Source of the DNA: Palsa-883 sp963847615
GTDB taxonomy: Bacteria; Pseudomonadota; Alphaproteobacteria; Acetobacterales; Acetobacteraceae
Reading direction: 5' to 3'
NCBI GenBank assembly: GCA_963847615.1
Contig: CAWKAN010000020.1
Coordinates: forward strand, 186,001-250,000
DNA: 64,000 bases
Shown here piece by piece: positions 8,136 through 16,994 of this stretch (positions are counted from its first letter, which is position 1; the number at the start of each line of letters is the position of its first letter). The notes below the pieces were generated by a model that did not search any database, had not been told where the DNA came from, and worked only from the letters and a program-made list of their open reading frames with translations. The translations under genes were made by a program, and so were the position numbers.

Positions 8136-9391
8136 CGTGCCACTGCCCGCGCCCTGGCCCCCGGCGTATAGTTGCCGCAAGCCGGCGTCCAGGGTCCTTC
8201 CAGGCCCGGGATGATCACGCGGGCGACGGGAATAGCGAACTCGGCGCGGGTCAGGTCGACATAGGCCACCTGGCGCAGCCCGGCGGCGCCGAGCCGTGCC
8301 AGCGCGGTGTCCAGGTCATGGCGCAGCGTCGGGCCGGCGCAGCTTGGCGCGCGGCGGAAACCCCGTCGCGCCGGGGCGTCCAGCCACTGCCCGGCCAGCG
8401 CCAGCCGTTCCGCCCGCGCGACATCGCCGTAGCCCTCCGGCGCGAAATCGTCGCGTGCGCCGGAAATCCGCGTCAGCCGCGCCTGCGCCGCCTCGCTCAG
8501 CGCGCGCGACAAGGCGACGTCGCGGTCGGCATGGCAGCCGGACCCCAGCTCCGGTTCGACGCCGTCGGCCCCGTTCGGCGCCACCGCCAGCGCGACGAAG
8601 CAGGGCAGCCCGATGTCCGAGGTGACGTCCCACACCCGCACCGCGACCGCGGCGGCGCGGTAGCGCGCCAGCAGGGCCGCGCTCACCGTGCCGTCGATGC
8701 TGTCCAGCGCCACCGCGCTGGCCGCGCGCGCGGCCTCCCCGCCGGCCCGCCACAGCGCGATCGCGTCGCGCTCCACGACCTCATAGAGCCCGTGCAGCAC
8801 CGCTTCCAGCCAGTGATTGCCCGAGGCCAGGCCGTTGGTCGTGGCCTGGAACAATCCGCCACCGGGCGGAGCCGGGTGGGTGTAGTCGGCGCCGACCAGC
8901 TCGTGCGGCACGAAAACCCGGCCGCCCGTCAGCAACTCCCGCGCCTCCACCCACAGGATGCGCGCATCGCCCGCTGCGCCGCCCGCCGCGCGCGGCAGGC
9001 AAGCCGGGTCCGCGGCGTCAGCCAGTTCATCATGCGCGGCCAGGCGCAGCGGCAGCGTCATCGTTTCGGCGTGGAAGGTTTCCACCGCCTCCATCACCGC
9101 CGAGGCCTTGGCGGCGGCGAGGCTGACGCCCTTGCCCTGGTGCACCGCGATCGAGCGCGAGTTCGGCCGCGTCGCCGCCACCACCGGGATGCCCAGCACG
9201 TCGAGCCCGGTCAGCACAGCGACCCGGGTGATGCCCATGCGCGGCGCCAGCGGCAGCACGCGCGCCAGGGTCGCCGCCGGATCGACGACGCGGTGGGTGC
9301 CCGCGACATAGCGTTTCGCGCCATCCCCGTTCGCGCCATCCCGGTTCGTGTCGGCCCCGTTGGTGTCGTCCGCTGCGGTCATGGCAGTCAC
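8132..9391 (-). CDS. YcaO-like protein (predicted peptide backbone thioamidase/cyclodehydratase)
   Basis: A 419-residue YcaO ATP-dependent enzyme. Diagnostic segments: KASAVMEAVETFHAE (residues about 95-109, ATP/Mg acidic residues), GLASGNHWLEAVLHGLYEVVERDA (about 187-210), a helix EAAQARLTRISGARDD, and the C-terminal signature VAYVDLTRAEFAIPVARVIIPGLEG. YcaO enzymes activate a peptide amide with ATP; paired with TfuA, as here, they form thioamides. Residues 5-27 are a low-complexity Asn/Asp/Gly/Ala repeat encoded by degenerate short repeats. Start is GTG 9391 or in-frame ATG 9382; GCGGAA upstream fits the GTG slightly better. Only 28 bp separates it from the upstream cyclase/ATPase gene, which suggests one transcript. 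Confidence 0.93.
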   Translation of the reverse strand: MTAMTAADDTNGADTNRDGANGDGAKRYVAGTHRVVDPAATLARVLPLAPRMGITRVAVLTGLDVLGIPVVAATRPNSRSIAVHQGKGVSLAAAKASAVMEAVETFHAETMTLPLRLAAHDELADAADPACLPRAAGGAAGDARILWVEARELLTGGRVFVPHELVGADYTHPAPPGGGLFQATTNGLASGNHWLEAVLHGLYEVVERDAIALWRAGGEAARAASAVALDSIDGTVSAALLARYRAAAVAVRVWDVTSDIGLPCFVALAVAPNGADGVEPELGSGCHADRDVALSRALSEAAQARLTRISGARDDFAPEGYGDVARAERLALAGQWLDAPARRGFRRAPSCAGPTLRHDLDTALARLGAAGLRQVAYVDLTRAEFAIPVARVIIPGLEGPWTPACGNYTPGARARAVAR

Positions 9392-9419
9392 GTGCGGTTC
9401 CGCCGGTGGTTGCCCTGGC

Positions 9420-12400
9420 TCAGGCTACCATCACCCGCTCCGCCAATGCACGCGCCGCCACCAGGTCGGGGCCGTCGTCGTGTTCGCCGAGGCGGGCGAG
9501 CGCGGCGTGCAGGCGTTCCGCCGCCTGCTGCCGGGCGCCGGCGTCGAACCCCAGCCGCGCGGCGGTGGTGGCGATGCGCAGCCCGAGCATCGGCACCTCC
9601 TGCGCCAGGGCAAGTTGTTCCGCCTCAAGCAGGATCGCGGCGGCGTCGTCCAGCGCCGTCGCATCGGCGGCCAGCGTCACCTCGGCCAACACGCGCACCA
9701 GTTCCGGCATCCAGAACCCGAAGCCGCGTTCGGCGAATGCCAGGCGTTCGCGGCGCAGCATGTCCACCGCCTGCCCGGCCTGTCCGGCGGCGGTCATGAC
9801 CTCGGCGCGCAGGCACACATAGAGCGAGAAATCCTCCGTCGTGCCGATGTCCTGCTGCCGGGCAAACCCATCTTCCAGGATGCGCAGCCCGGCCGCGGGA
9901 TCGCCGCGCATCGTGACGCTCCAGCCGCGGAAGATCAGCCCCTTGGCGCGATGGTCCTGCAGGTCGAGCTCCGAGGTCAGGCTGACCAGTTCGCCGGCGA
10001 GATCGAACACGGCGTCGTAGTCTCGCCGATACACCCGGTGCAGCAGGCGCATGTCCATCGCGTGCAGCCGCGTGCCGAGGTGATCCAGCGTGTCCGCCCA
10101 GTCCAGCGCGCGGCGCTCGCTGGCCAGCGCGCTGAGCGGCCGACCTTGCATCCACTGCACCTGCGCCAGCTCGCCATGGGCGCAGACGCAGGCGTCGTGG
10201 TTGCCGTACAGCCGCGCGTGCTGGCGAAAATCCCCGGTGGCGTAGATCCGCAGGCCGGCCGCGATGTGCTCGCAGCAGTCGGTGAAGTTTCCGGCGGCGT
10301 ATTCTGTTGCCCAGTTGCAATGATGCGCCTGCAACAGCAGCTCGGTATCGGCGCGCGCCACCGCGCGATCGATCAACGTCGCGGCGCGCTGGCGCTTCTC
10401 GCGGAAATCGCGCGACAGCCGCCACCAGCCCCAGTAGATCGGGAAATGCGACGGGTCCTCCGCCATGTCGTTGCACAGGGCATAGGCGGTGGCATACAGC
10501 TCCTGCGTTTCGCTCGCGCCGGGACCGCGCAGCGCGATCAGGGCCGGCCCGAGCAGCGCCATGAGCGCCACCCGCAGGTCGAGCACGCTGCGGCTGACCG
10601 GCAGCCGTTCCAGCCCCGCCAGGCCACGGCGCAGCATGCGCGTCGCCTCGGTCAGCGCCGAACGGGCCAGGCTGCGCCGTGCCGCTTCCAGCCACAGCGC
10701 CGCGGCTTCCTCCACCTGGCCCGCTTCAGTCAGGTGCAGAGCCAGCAATTCCGGCTGCTGTGCGGCGACCAGCGGATCGCGTCGCTGCCAGGCCCGCGCG
10801 ACGCGCAGATGCAGCAACTGGCGGTCGTCGCGCAGCAGGCTGTCATAGGCGGCATCGCGCAGCAGCGCATGGGTGAAACTGTAGCCCTCATCACCGTCAA
10901 TGGTGTCGGGGTAGAGAACACCGGCCTCCACCAGTGCCGCCAACGGCTGGTTCAGCGCCTCGGCCGGCATCGCGGCGACCGCGGCGAGCATTTCGCGCCG
11001 CACGCTGCGCCCGACCACCGCGGCGATCTGCGCCACGTCCTTGGCGATCCCGGAACGATCCAGCCGCGCCATCAACAATTCATGCAGCGACGCCGGGATC
11101 GCCTGCTCGGAAATCTCCACCAGCGCGCTGTCGGACCCTGCTTCGGCCTGCGCCAGCAGCACGGAGCGACCGACCTCCTCGATGAACAGCGGGACGCCGT
11201 CGGTCTTGCGCGCGATCAGTTGCGCCAGCGGCGCGGGGACCGCCTGGCCGGCGAACAGGCTTTGCACCATCCCATCGACATCGGCCGGCGACAGCGACTT
11301 GAGCTGCAGCATCATCGTCTCGCGGCCGCGGATCCACGGCGCGTCGAAGCCCTCCCGCGTCGTCAGCACCAGCAGAAGTTTGGTTTCCACCACGCTCCCG
11401 ATCACCCGGTCGAGCAGCTCGCGCGACGTCGGATCCAGCCAATGCAGATCCTCGATCACCAGGCAGAGCGGCGCCGCGGCGGCCATGTGACGCAGTTGGT
11501 CGTGCAGCACCGACAGCAGCCGCTCGCGCAACACGGCAGGCGCCAGCGCCGGGACCGGACCATCGGGCGTGATGCCGAGCAGTTCCGTCAGCAGCGGCAG
11601 CGCCTCCGCCTTGTCTGCCGCACTGCCGCCAAGCGCCGCGGCCAGCCTGCGCTGCTGCATTGCGGGCGGGGCGGCGTGATCGATCCTGGCGATCTGGCGC
11701 AGCAGGAAGATCACCGGGTAGAGCGGGCTGTCCTCGTCAAATGGCGAGGCCGTCAGCCGCTCGGCGCGAATGTCGGGTCGCTCCGCCAGGAAATGCTCGA
11801 CCAGGCGCGACTTGCCGATGCCGCCGCCGCCGACCAGCAGGACGACGTTGCCCTCGCCGTTCTGTGCGCGCGCCCAACGTTCCGTCAGCACGGCGAATTC
11901 GGCCTGGCGATTGAAGAACGGGGTCAGCCGTGCCGGGCGGCGCGACGCCGGGGGGCGCCGTGCCTCGGCGGGCGCGTCGCGCACCAGCCAGGTGCGGTGC
12001 GGCTGGGTGAAGCCGCGCACCTCGTTGCTGCCGAGATCCTCGCAGTGGAACAGCCCGCGGATCCTGGCCTCGGTCTCCGCGGCGATGACCACGCCGCCCG
12101 CCGGGGCGAGGCCTTGCAGGCGGGCCGCGAGATTGGGGGTGGAGCCGATGATCGAGCGGCGATCGGCCTCGCCGCCGGCGAACAGGTCGGAGACGATGAC
12201 GCGCCCGGTGGCGATGCCGATGCGCACCGCGAGCGGCCGGCCGGCCGGGGTGGCGAGCGCGCCGATGCCGCGCACGATGTCGAGCGCGGCGCGCACCGCG
12301 CGCTCCGGATCGTTCTCGTTGGCGACCGGATAGCAGAAATAGGCGAGGATGCCGTCGCCCACCAGGCGCGCGATCAGCCCGCCATAGCGCATGATCGCGG

Positions 12401-12725
12401 CGCCGCAGAATTCCCGATAGTGGCGGATCACCTCCAGCAGGTCCTCGGGTTCCAGCCGTTCGCCGAGCGAGGACGAGTTCACCACATCGACGAACATCAT
12501 GGTCAGCGGGCGGCGTTCGGCGCGCGTGGTGGCCAGCACGCGGGGCTGCTGGTCGGGCTGACGCTGTTGCAGGGCCCGGCGGAAGCGCTTGCGCTCGCCG
12601 ATTGTCAGCCCGATCTCGCGCAGGTCTTCCTCGGTCAGGTCGTCGAGCTGGTCGGCGGCGATCCCGTGCGCGCGGAATGCCGCCACGCGCGCGCCCAGAC
12701 CGATCGACGTCAGCCACTGCTCCAT
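9420..12725 (-). CDS. SAM domain, class III adenylate/guanylate cyclase and AAA ATPase regulator with TPR-like C-terminus
   Basis: A 1101-residue modular signalling protein. Residues 1-60 form a SAM domain (MEQWLTSIGLG, then DLTEEDLREIGLTIGERKR). Residues about 70-245 are a class III nucleotide cyclase domain; metal-binding Asp residues occur in FVDVVNSSS and LVGDGILAYF. From about 265 an ATPase module begins, with Walker A VGGGGIGKSRL and Walker B-like CLVIEDLHWLD. The last 500 residues are helical TPR-like repeats. Such cyclase-AAA-TPR proteins are signal-integrating enzymes of unknown input. ATG 12725 starts the SAM domain; the open frame further upstream passes through intergenic repeats and is not coding. 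Its stop lies 28 bp before ycaO on the same strand, so it may head and control that operon (inference). Confidence 0.88.
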   Translation of the reverse strand: MEQWLTSIGLGARVAAFRAHGIAADQLDDLTEEDLREIGLTIGERKRFRRALQQRQPDQQPRVLATTRAERRPLTMMFVDVVNSSSLGERLEPEDLLEVIRHYREFCGAAIMRYGGLIARLVGDGILAYFCYPVANENDPERAVRAALDIVRGIGALATPAGRPLAVRIGIATGRVIVSDLFAGGEADRRSIIGSTPNLAARLQGLAPAGGVVIAAETEARIRGLFHCEDLGSNEVRGFTQPHRTWLVRDAPAEARRPPASRRPARLTPFFNRQAEFAVLTERWARAQNGEGNVVLLVGGGGIGKSRLVEHFLAERPDIRAERLTASPFDEDSPLYPVIFLLRQIARIDHAAPPAMQQRRLAAALGGSAADKAEALPLLTELLGITPDGPVPALAPAVLRERLLSVLHDQLRHMAAAAPLCLVIEDLHWLDPTSRELLDRVIGSVVETKLLLVLTTREGFDAPWIRGRETMMLQLKSLSPADVDGMVQSLFAGQAVPAPLAQLIARKTDGVPLFIEEVGRSVLLAQAEAGSDSALVEISEQAIPASLHELLMARLDRSGIAKDVAQIAAVVGRSVRREMLAAVAAMPAEALNQPLAALVEAGVLYPDTIDGDEGYSFTHALLRDAAYDSLLRDDRQLLHLRVARAWQRRDPLVAAQQPELLALHLTEAGQVEEAAALWLEAARRSLARSALTEATRMLRRGLAGLERLPVSRSVLDLRVALMALLGPALIALRGPGASETQELYATAYALCNDMAEDPSHFPIYWGWWRLSRDFREKRQRAATLIDRAVARADTELLLQAHHCNWATEYAAGNFTDCCEHIAAGLRIYATGDFRQHARLYGNHDACVCAHGELAQVQWMQGRPLSALASERRALDWADTLDHLGTRLHAMDMRLLHRVYRRDYDAVFDLAGELVSLTSELDLQDHRAKGLIFRGWSVTMRGDPAAGLRILEDGFARQQDIGTTEDFSLYVCLRAEVMTAAGQAGQAVDMLRRERLAFAERGFGFWMPELVRVLAEVTLAADATALDDAAAILLEAEQLALAQEVPMLGLRIATTAARLGFDAGARQQAAERLHAALARLGEHDDGPDLVAARALAERVMVA

Positions 12726-13522
12726 CGCGTGCCCCTTCGCCTCCCCGATCCTTGCCGTCATAACAGCACGCCGACGCCGCGATTGAGAAGTGGCCTGGCC
12801 CGGCCATCGGAAATCCGCATTTTGCCGATCCGGCCAGCCGACCCGCGTGATGGCCGGGCGATCTCCGGGACCACTGCCCGGAGACAACGGCCAAATAGTG
12901 ACGAAAACACAATGTTGTTCGCCCAACAGACGACTTGCCGGCCGGCAACAGTGCCGATCGGCACTGATCGCCCGGCCCGCCGCGGCGGCCGCGCGCGGCA
13001 CGGCTGATCTCCGAGACCGCACCGCGGTGCCCGGAGCACCGCCGCTCTGTCGCGGTGCTCGGGCGACGCCCGACAATGAATGAATCGATCGCAGTTGTGC
13101 AGCCGGGCGCCCCGGCGGGCAGGGTGACCGCAATTGGCCCGTCTCGCCGGCTTGCCTGGGCTGCCCACACCGGTCTTTCGGGAATCGCGGCAACGCGGGA
13201 AAGTAAGTAATCAAGCGGACACAGAGTTGCACAGAGGGTGCACAGAGTTTCACAGAGAAAGCAAATGGTGCTTCGCGCAAGGTATTCCGACCTGTACATC
13301 CGTCACCAGCGCGAAGCGCCAATAAATACTTCTCTGTGAAACTCTGTGGACCCTCTGTGCAACTCGGTGTCCGCTTGATTACTTGCTTGACTTGCTTGCC
13401 ACGCGGTGGCGCCTTCAACCTGATGGGTCGCCATCAGGATTGATGCCGAGCCAGTGCACCTGGAATGGACGTACGCAGCTTGGCCAGGGCGCACCTCGAA
13501 GCGACAATTATTGAGCGTTGCC
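12726..13522. other. 797-bp intergenic stretch upstream of the cyclase/ATPase gene
   Basis: No convincing gene was found on either strand. The stretch between 12726 and 13200 is GC-rich and should contain the promoter of the cyclase/YcaO cluster, though no clear -35/-10 pair stands out. The centre holds the CACAGAG inverted repeat listed separately. The last 100 bp lie beyond the 3' end of the aspartyl protease gene. Confidence 0.6.
13201..13388. repeat. CACAGAG-type long inverted repeat
   Basis: The arms at 13202-13258 and 13331-13386 are near-perfect reverse complements. Each begins with AGTAATCAAGCGGACAC and continues with spaced ACAGAG motifs (GAGTTGCACAGAGGGT, then CACAGAGTTTCACAGAGA). 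About 70 bp separates them. The arms are less GC-rich than the surroundings. The structure resembles dispersed REP/MITE-like palindromes rather than a terminator, because it lies in the 5' region of one gene and far beyond the end of the other. Confidence 0.8.
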
Positions 13523-14476
13523 TCAGTTGCCTTGCAGCACGAACACGCGCGAGGTGGCAAAGGACAGCCACACCCGGCGATGGCCCAGCCAGTCCTCGCC
13601 CAGCAGCAGGTCGATGATCGGCAGGATATGCACCGGCGCGGCCCAGATTGTCGGATCGGCGATGCGCTCGGCGCCGAGGCGCAGCGCAGCGAAGCGGTGC
13701 CGGCGGGTGACGACGGCGAACCGGCCCACCCCGTGCATCGACCCCGCCGGGTCGTCCGCCAGCATGGCCGGTGTCAGTCCCATGCGCTCGATGCCGGAGG
13801 CGGTCAGCAACGACACCGTGGCGCCGGAATCGATCTCTGCCCGCAATGTCCGGCCGTCGAGCTGGACCGGGACGATCAGGCTGTCGCGGATCGGCTGGCT
13901 GCCGAAGATCGTGTCGTAGCCGGGGCTGTTGGTCGCCGCCGGCCACGGCAGCAATCGCCCGGTGCAGCCGGCGACACGATACAGCGTCACCTGCCGGTGC
14001 GGCAGGTCGAGATCGAGATCGAAACCACCCAGGAAGTCGGTGCCGAGCAGGCCGGCGACCGCATGGCCGGCCAGTGCCGCCTGCGGCAGCGGCCCCACCG
14101 TCAGGGCCTGGTCGGCGGCCACGCTGCGCCGGCGCAGCGTGATGGCGCCGAGCCGCAGCGACGCGGGATCGGCGTTGCGGTGGCGCTCGTAGCCGCTGAC
14201 GCCGCGCACGGTCGTGCTGGCCCACTCATCGAGGCGCACCGCCGCGCGCCGCACCGCCGCCTCGGTGATCAGCGAGCGCTGCGCCCCGGTGTCCAGCACG
14301 AAGGGCAGCGCCACCTCGTTGACCTGGACGTTGACCACCGGCACGCCGGCCACGATCTCGACCGGCACGGCCGCCTGCCTGGCGACGACGCAGGCGGCGC
14401 CGGCGGCCTGCGCGCACAGCAGGCCGACGGTCATCGGCAACGCCAGCCAGATGCGGCGATCTCGCCAGGACCCCAT
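13523..14476 (-). CDS. exported retropepsin-like aspartic protease with two protease lobes
   Basis: A 317-residue protein. An N-terminal export signal (RRIWLALPMTVGLLCAQAAG) is followed by two retropepsin-like lobes, each with the catalytic Asp motif: LPFVLDTGAQRSLIT near residue 65 and LRAEIDSGATVSLLT near residue 205. A double-lobe, single-chain arrangement suggests an intramolecular active site. Such gag-asp/pepsin-retropepsin proteins occur in alphaproteobacterial periplasms; substrates are unknown. GGAGG lies 6-7 bases before the ATG at 14476, which fixes the start; the longer open frame reading into the divergent chromate gene is rejected. Confidence 0.88.
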   Translation of the reverse strand: MGSWRDRRIWLALPMTVGLLCAQAAGAACVVARQAAVPVEIVAGVPVVNVQVNEVALPFVLDTGAQRSLITEAAVRRAAVRLDEWASTTVRGVSGYERHRNADPASLRLGAITLRRRSVAADQALTVGPLPQAALAGHAVAGLLGTDFLGGFDLDLDLPHRQVTLYRVAGCTGRLLPWPAATNSPGYDTIFGSQPIRDSLIVPVQLDGRTLRAEIDSGATVSLLTASGIERMGLTPAMLADDPAGSMHGVGRFAVVTRRHRFAALRLGAERIADPTIWAAPVHILPIIDLLLGEDWLGHRRVWLSFATSRVFVLQGN

Positions 14477-14555
14477 GGTCGCCTCCGCTGCTGGTCCGCG
14501 CGGCGTCGCGCGTCGGCGAATTGCCCGCCGGGCGATGAGCCGATATCCAGTGCAT

Positions 14556-15173
14556 ATGAGCGAACCACGCGCCACGCCAGGGCCTGCCGCCCTGTTCATG
14601 GGTTTTTTTGCCGTCGGCCTGTGCGGCTTCGGCGGCGTGCTGCCCTGGGCGCGGCGCATGGTCGTCGAGCAGCGGCGCTGGCTGAACGACGCCGAGTTCA
14701 CCGACCTGCTGGGGCTCTGCCAGTTCCTGCCCGGCGGCAACATCATCAATCTCTCGGTGGCGATCGGCGCGCGGTTTGCCGGCGCGCGCGGCTCGGTCGC
14801 CGCGTTCAGCGGGCTGATGGCGGTGCCGATGGCGGTGGTGATCGGCCTGGGCGTGCTGTATGACCGCTACCGTGGGCTGCCGCTCGTCGGCCACGGCTTC
14901 GCCGGCCTGGCCGCGGTGGCCGCGGCGCTGGTGCTGGCGACCGCGTTGAAGATCGCCGCGCCGTTGCGCTCCCGTCCGCTCGGCATCGGTATCGCCCTGG
15001 CCACCTTTGTCCCGATCGCGCTGCTGCGCTGGCCGCTGCCGCCGGTGCTGCTGGCGCTGGCCGGCGTGTCCGTTCTGCTGGCGTGGCGATTCCCCGCGCG
15101 CTTCTCCGGGCGCCTCCCTGGGCGCCTCCCTGGGCGCCTCCCTGGGCGCCCCTCTGGACGCTTCCGCGCGTGA
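14556..15173 (+). CDS. chromate transporter family protein, first half (short CHR domain)
   Basis: A 205-residue membrane protein with the CHR-domain signature FFAVGLCGFGGVLPWARRMVVE and the segment LCQFLPGGNIINLSVAIG near residues 55-75. It has about five membrane helices and ends in a repetitive basic tail of GRLPGRLPGR type that comes from a 12-bp minisatellite. The next gene supplies the complementary CHR half, so the two should assemble into a chromate (or sulfate-like oxyanion) transporter. The start is ATG 14556; ATG 14535 in the same frame is an alternative. It diverges from the aspartyl protease gene. Confidence 0.85.
   Translation: MSEPRATPGPAALFMGFFAVGLCGFGGVLPWARRMVVEQRRWLNDAEFTDLLGLCQFLPGGNIINLSVAIGARFAGARGSVAAFSGLMAVPMAVVIGLGVLYDRYRGLPLVGHGFAGLAAVAAALVLATALKIAAPLRSRPLGIGIALATFVPIALLRWPLPPVLLALAGVSVLLAWRFPARFSGRLPGRLPGRLPGRPSGRFRA
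15108..15155 (+). repeat. 12-bp minisatellite GGGCGCCTCCCT, four units
   Basis: Three perfect and one imperfect head-to-tail copies of GGGCGCCTCCCT. They lie at the 3' end of the first chromate-transporter gene and encode its GRLP tail. A unit length divisible by three keeps the frame, so copy-number change would lengthen or shorten the tail without breaking the gene. Confidence 0.85.
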
Positions 15174-15703
15174 CCGCCCACGTCACGCTGGCCGAGCTGG
15201 CCGCGGTGTTCGCGCAACTGTCGCTGCTGGCGTTCGGCGGCGTCAACGCCGTGCTGCCGGAGATGCAGCGCCAGGTGGTGCAGGTGCATCCCTGGCTCAC
15301 CGGCGCCGAGTTCGCCGCGCTCTATGCGCTGGCACAGGCCGCGCCGGGGCCGAACATGCTGGTCGCCACGCTGGTCGGCTGGCGCGTGGCCGGCCTTGGC
15401 GGTGCCTTGGCGGCAACCCTGTCGCTGTCCCTGCCGTCCTCGCTGCTGACGTTTGGCGCGGTGCATCTGTGGTATCGCTTCCGCGATGCGGCCTGGCGCG
15501 TGGTGGTGCAACGCGGCCTGATGCCGGTGACGGCCGGTCTGATCATGGCCAGCGCCGTGGTGCTGACCGAGAGCACGACCACCGGCTGGCGGACCGCGGC
15601 GCTGACCGGCGCCGCGACGGTGGTGTTTTTGCGCACCAGGCTGAACCCGCTGGTCCTGCTGGCGGCTGGCGGGGCGCTCGGCGCGCTGGGCCTGCTGAAC
15701 TGA
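15170..15703 (+). CDS. chromate transporter family protein, second half (short CHR domain)
   Basis: A 177-residue membrane protein. The opening LAELAAVFAQLSLLAFGGVN and the segment YALAQAAPGPNMLVATLVGW are typical of the second CHR domain of ChrA. The GTG start overlaps the stop of the first half (GTGA), indicating coupled translation of a two-gene transporter instead of one fused ChrA. The upstream extension of this frame is Pro/Trp-rich shadow of the minisatellite and is excluded. Substrate is inferred from family only; many CHR proteins are unproven for chromate. Confidence 0.85.
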   Translation: MTAHVTLAELAAVFAQLSLLAFGGVNAVLPEMQRQVVQVHPWLTGAEFAALYALAQAAPGPNMLVATLVGWRVAGLGGALAATLSLSLPSSLLTFGAVHLWYRFRDAAWRVVVQRGLMPVTAGLIMASAVVLTESTTTGWRTAALTGAATVVFLRTRLNPLVLLAAGGALGALGLLN

Positions 15704-15896
15704 GCGGCGCCGGCGACCGCGGCGCCCCGCGGGAACGGTCGCTTTTGGCGCGACCTTGCGCGTGGGGGGACGCAGGTCCGAAGCGCGCTGCGGCGCAGCG
15801 CCCAGGCGCGCAGTCGGCTCGGTCGGCGCCAGCGCGCGCGCTGCCGCGACCGGCAAATCTTGTTTGGCCACGCGCCTGCCTGGGCTATGGGTCCCC

Positions 15897-16478
15897 ATGA
15901 GTTCAGCGCTGAAGCCGCCCGATCGGATGACTGTGGCCGAGTTCCTCGCCTGGGATGCGCCGGGCGCGACACGGTGGCAGTTGGTTGACGGCGAGCCGGT
16001 CGCGATGGCGCCCACCAGCCGAACCCACGGCGCGCTGCAACTCGAACTCGGCCGGCTGATCGGCAACCACCTGGCGGACGGCGGAAACCGCTGCACCGTC
16101 ATCGCGGCACAAGGCATCGTCCCGCGCGTGCGCGCCAGCGAGAATTTTCGCATTCCCGACCTGGCGGTGACGTGCACCCGCTATGAAACCGAGGAATACG
16201 ACGTCAGCAACCCGGTACTGATCGTCGAGGTTCTCTCGCCCTCCAACCGGGCGGATACCTGGCGGAACGTTTGGGCGTTCACCACGATCCCGAGCCTGCA
16301 GGAAATTCTGCTGCTCAGCAGCACGGCGGTCCGGGCCGAGTTGCTGCGCCGCGGCAGTGACGGGACCTGGCCCGCGGGATCGACGGTGATCGAGGAGGGT
16401 GATTTGAGCCTCGACAGCATCGACTTCACCGTGTCCCTGGCCGAGCTCTACCGAACCACGCGTCTCGCGCGCGCCTGA
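15897..16478 (+). CDS. Uma2 family (DUF820) putative endonuclease
   Basis: A 193-residue protein. It follows the Uma2 pattern: TVAEFLAWDAPGATRWQLVDGEPVAM at the N-terminus, then the PD-(D/E)XK-like core with IPDLAV and PVLIVEVLSPSN (the Asp in PDLAV and the Glu in VEVLS are the probable catalytic acids). These proteins are abundant in some genomes and often single-copy orphans; their biological role is not settled. The ATG at 15897 matches the beginning of homology. No partner gene adjoins it. Confidence 0.88.
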   Translation: MSSALKPPDRMTVAEFLAWDAPGATRWQLVDGEPVAMAPTSRTHGALQLELGRLIGNHLADGGNRCTVIAAQGIVPRVRASENFRIPDLAVTCTRYETEEYDVSNPVLIVEVLSPSNRADTWRNVWAFTTIPSLQEILLLSSTAVRAELLRRGSDGTWPAGSTVIEEGDLSLDSIDFTVSLAELYRTTRLARA

Positions 16479-16700
16479 CACGTTTGGGGTTCGGTCCTAC
16501 CTCTCGCAAATCGCAACCCGTCCTCACCGCGCCGAGCTGCGGCCTGGCGCCGAAACGTCCGGCTGAGCTTGCGCGGCCCAGCCGGCGTTTGCCTGCCGTG
16601 CGCTTGGCGGCGGGCGCCGCGACGAGCCCGAGCCTAGTCCAGCGGCTGATTGCCCGACATCCCAGGGATGTCCTCGCGCTGATGATCTCGCCCGCTCGCG

Positions 16701-16994
16701 CTACTTGCGAAGCCGGGCCTGCATGTAGGTCCTTAGCACCGCGTTGATCCGGGTTTGATACCCGCGTTCGCAGCGCAGCCAGGCCAGCAGGTCGGCATCC
16801 AGCCGAAGGGTAACCGACTGCTTCCGGCGCGGCATCACCACGCTGGCGGTCTCCCAGAACGCCTCATTCGTCGGCCGAATGTCGGGGTCGGCGACCACGG
16901 CGCGATGCACCTCGGCGGCGGACTTGCCGCGAACGCGTTTCCAGTCCGTGGGTCGCGTCGTCTTGGCGGCTTTGCCAATAGCTGCGTCGTTCAT
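16701..16994 (-). CDS. brnA: BrnA antitoxin
   Basis: A 97-residue type II antitoxin. The C-terminal ribbon-helix-helix region (RKQSVTLRLDADLLAWLRCER, then GYQTRINAVLRTYMQ) is diagnostic of BrnA, which neutralises BrnT and represses its own operon. It lies downstream of brnT on the same strand, the usual order. The ATG at 16994 falls inside the brnT reading frame. Confidence 0.9.
   Translation of the reverse strand: MNDAAIGKAAKTTRPTDWKRVRGKSAAEVHRAVVADPDIRPTNEAFWETASVVMPRRKQSVTLRLDADLLAWLRCERGYQTRINAVLRTYMQARLRK

Noticed and set aside
9348..13007. A 1219-codon plus-strand frame opposite the cyclase/ATPase gene
   Set aside because: Arg/Gln/His-rich composition without domains; the minus strand has clear SAM, cyclase and Walker motifs. 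It is a high-GC antisense shadow.
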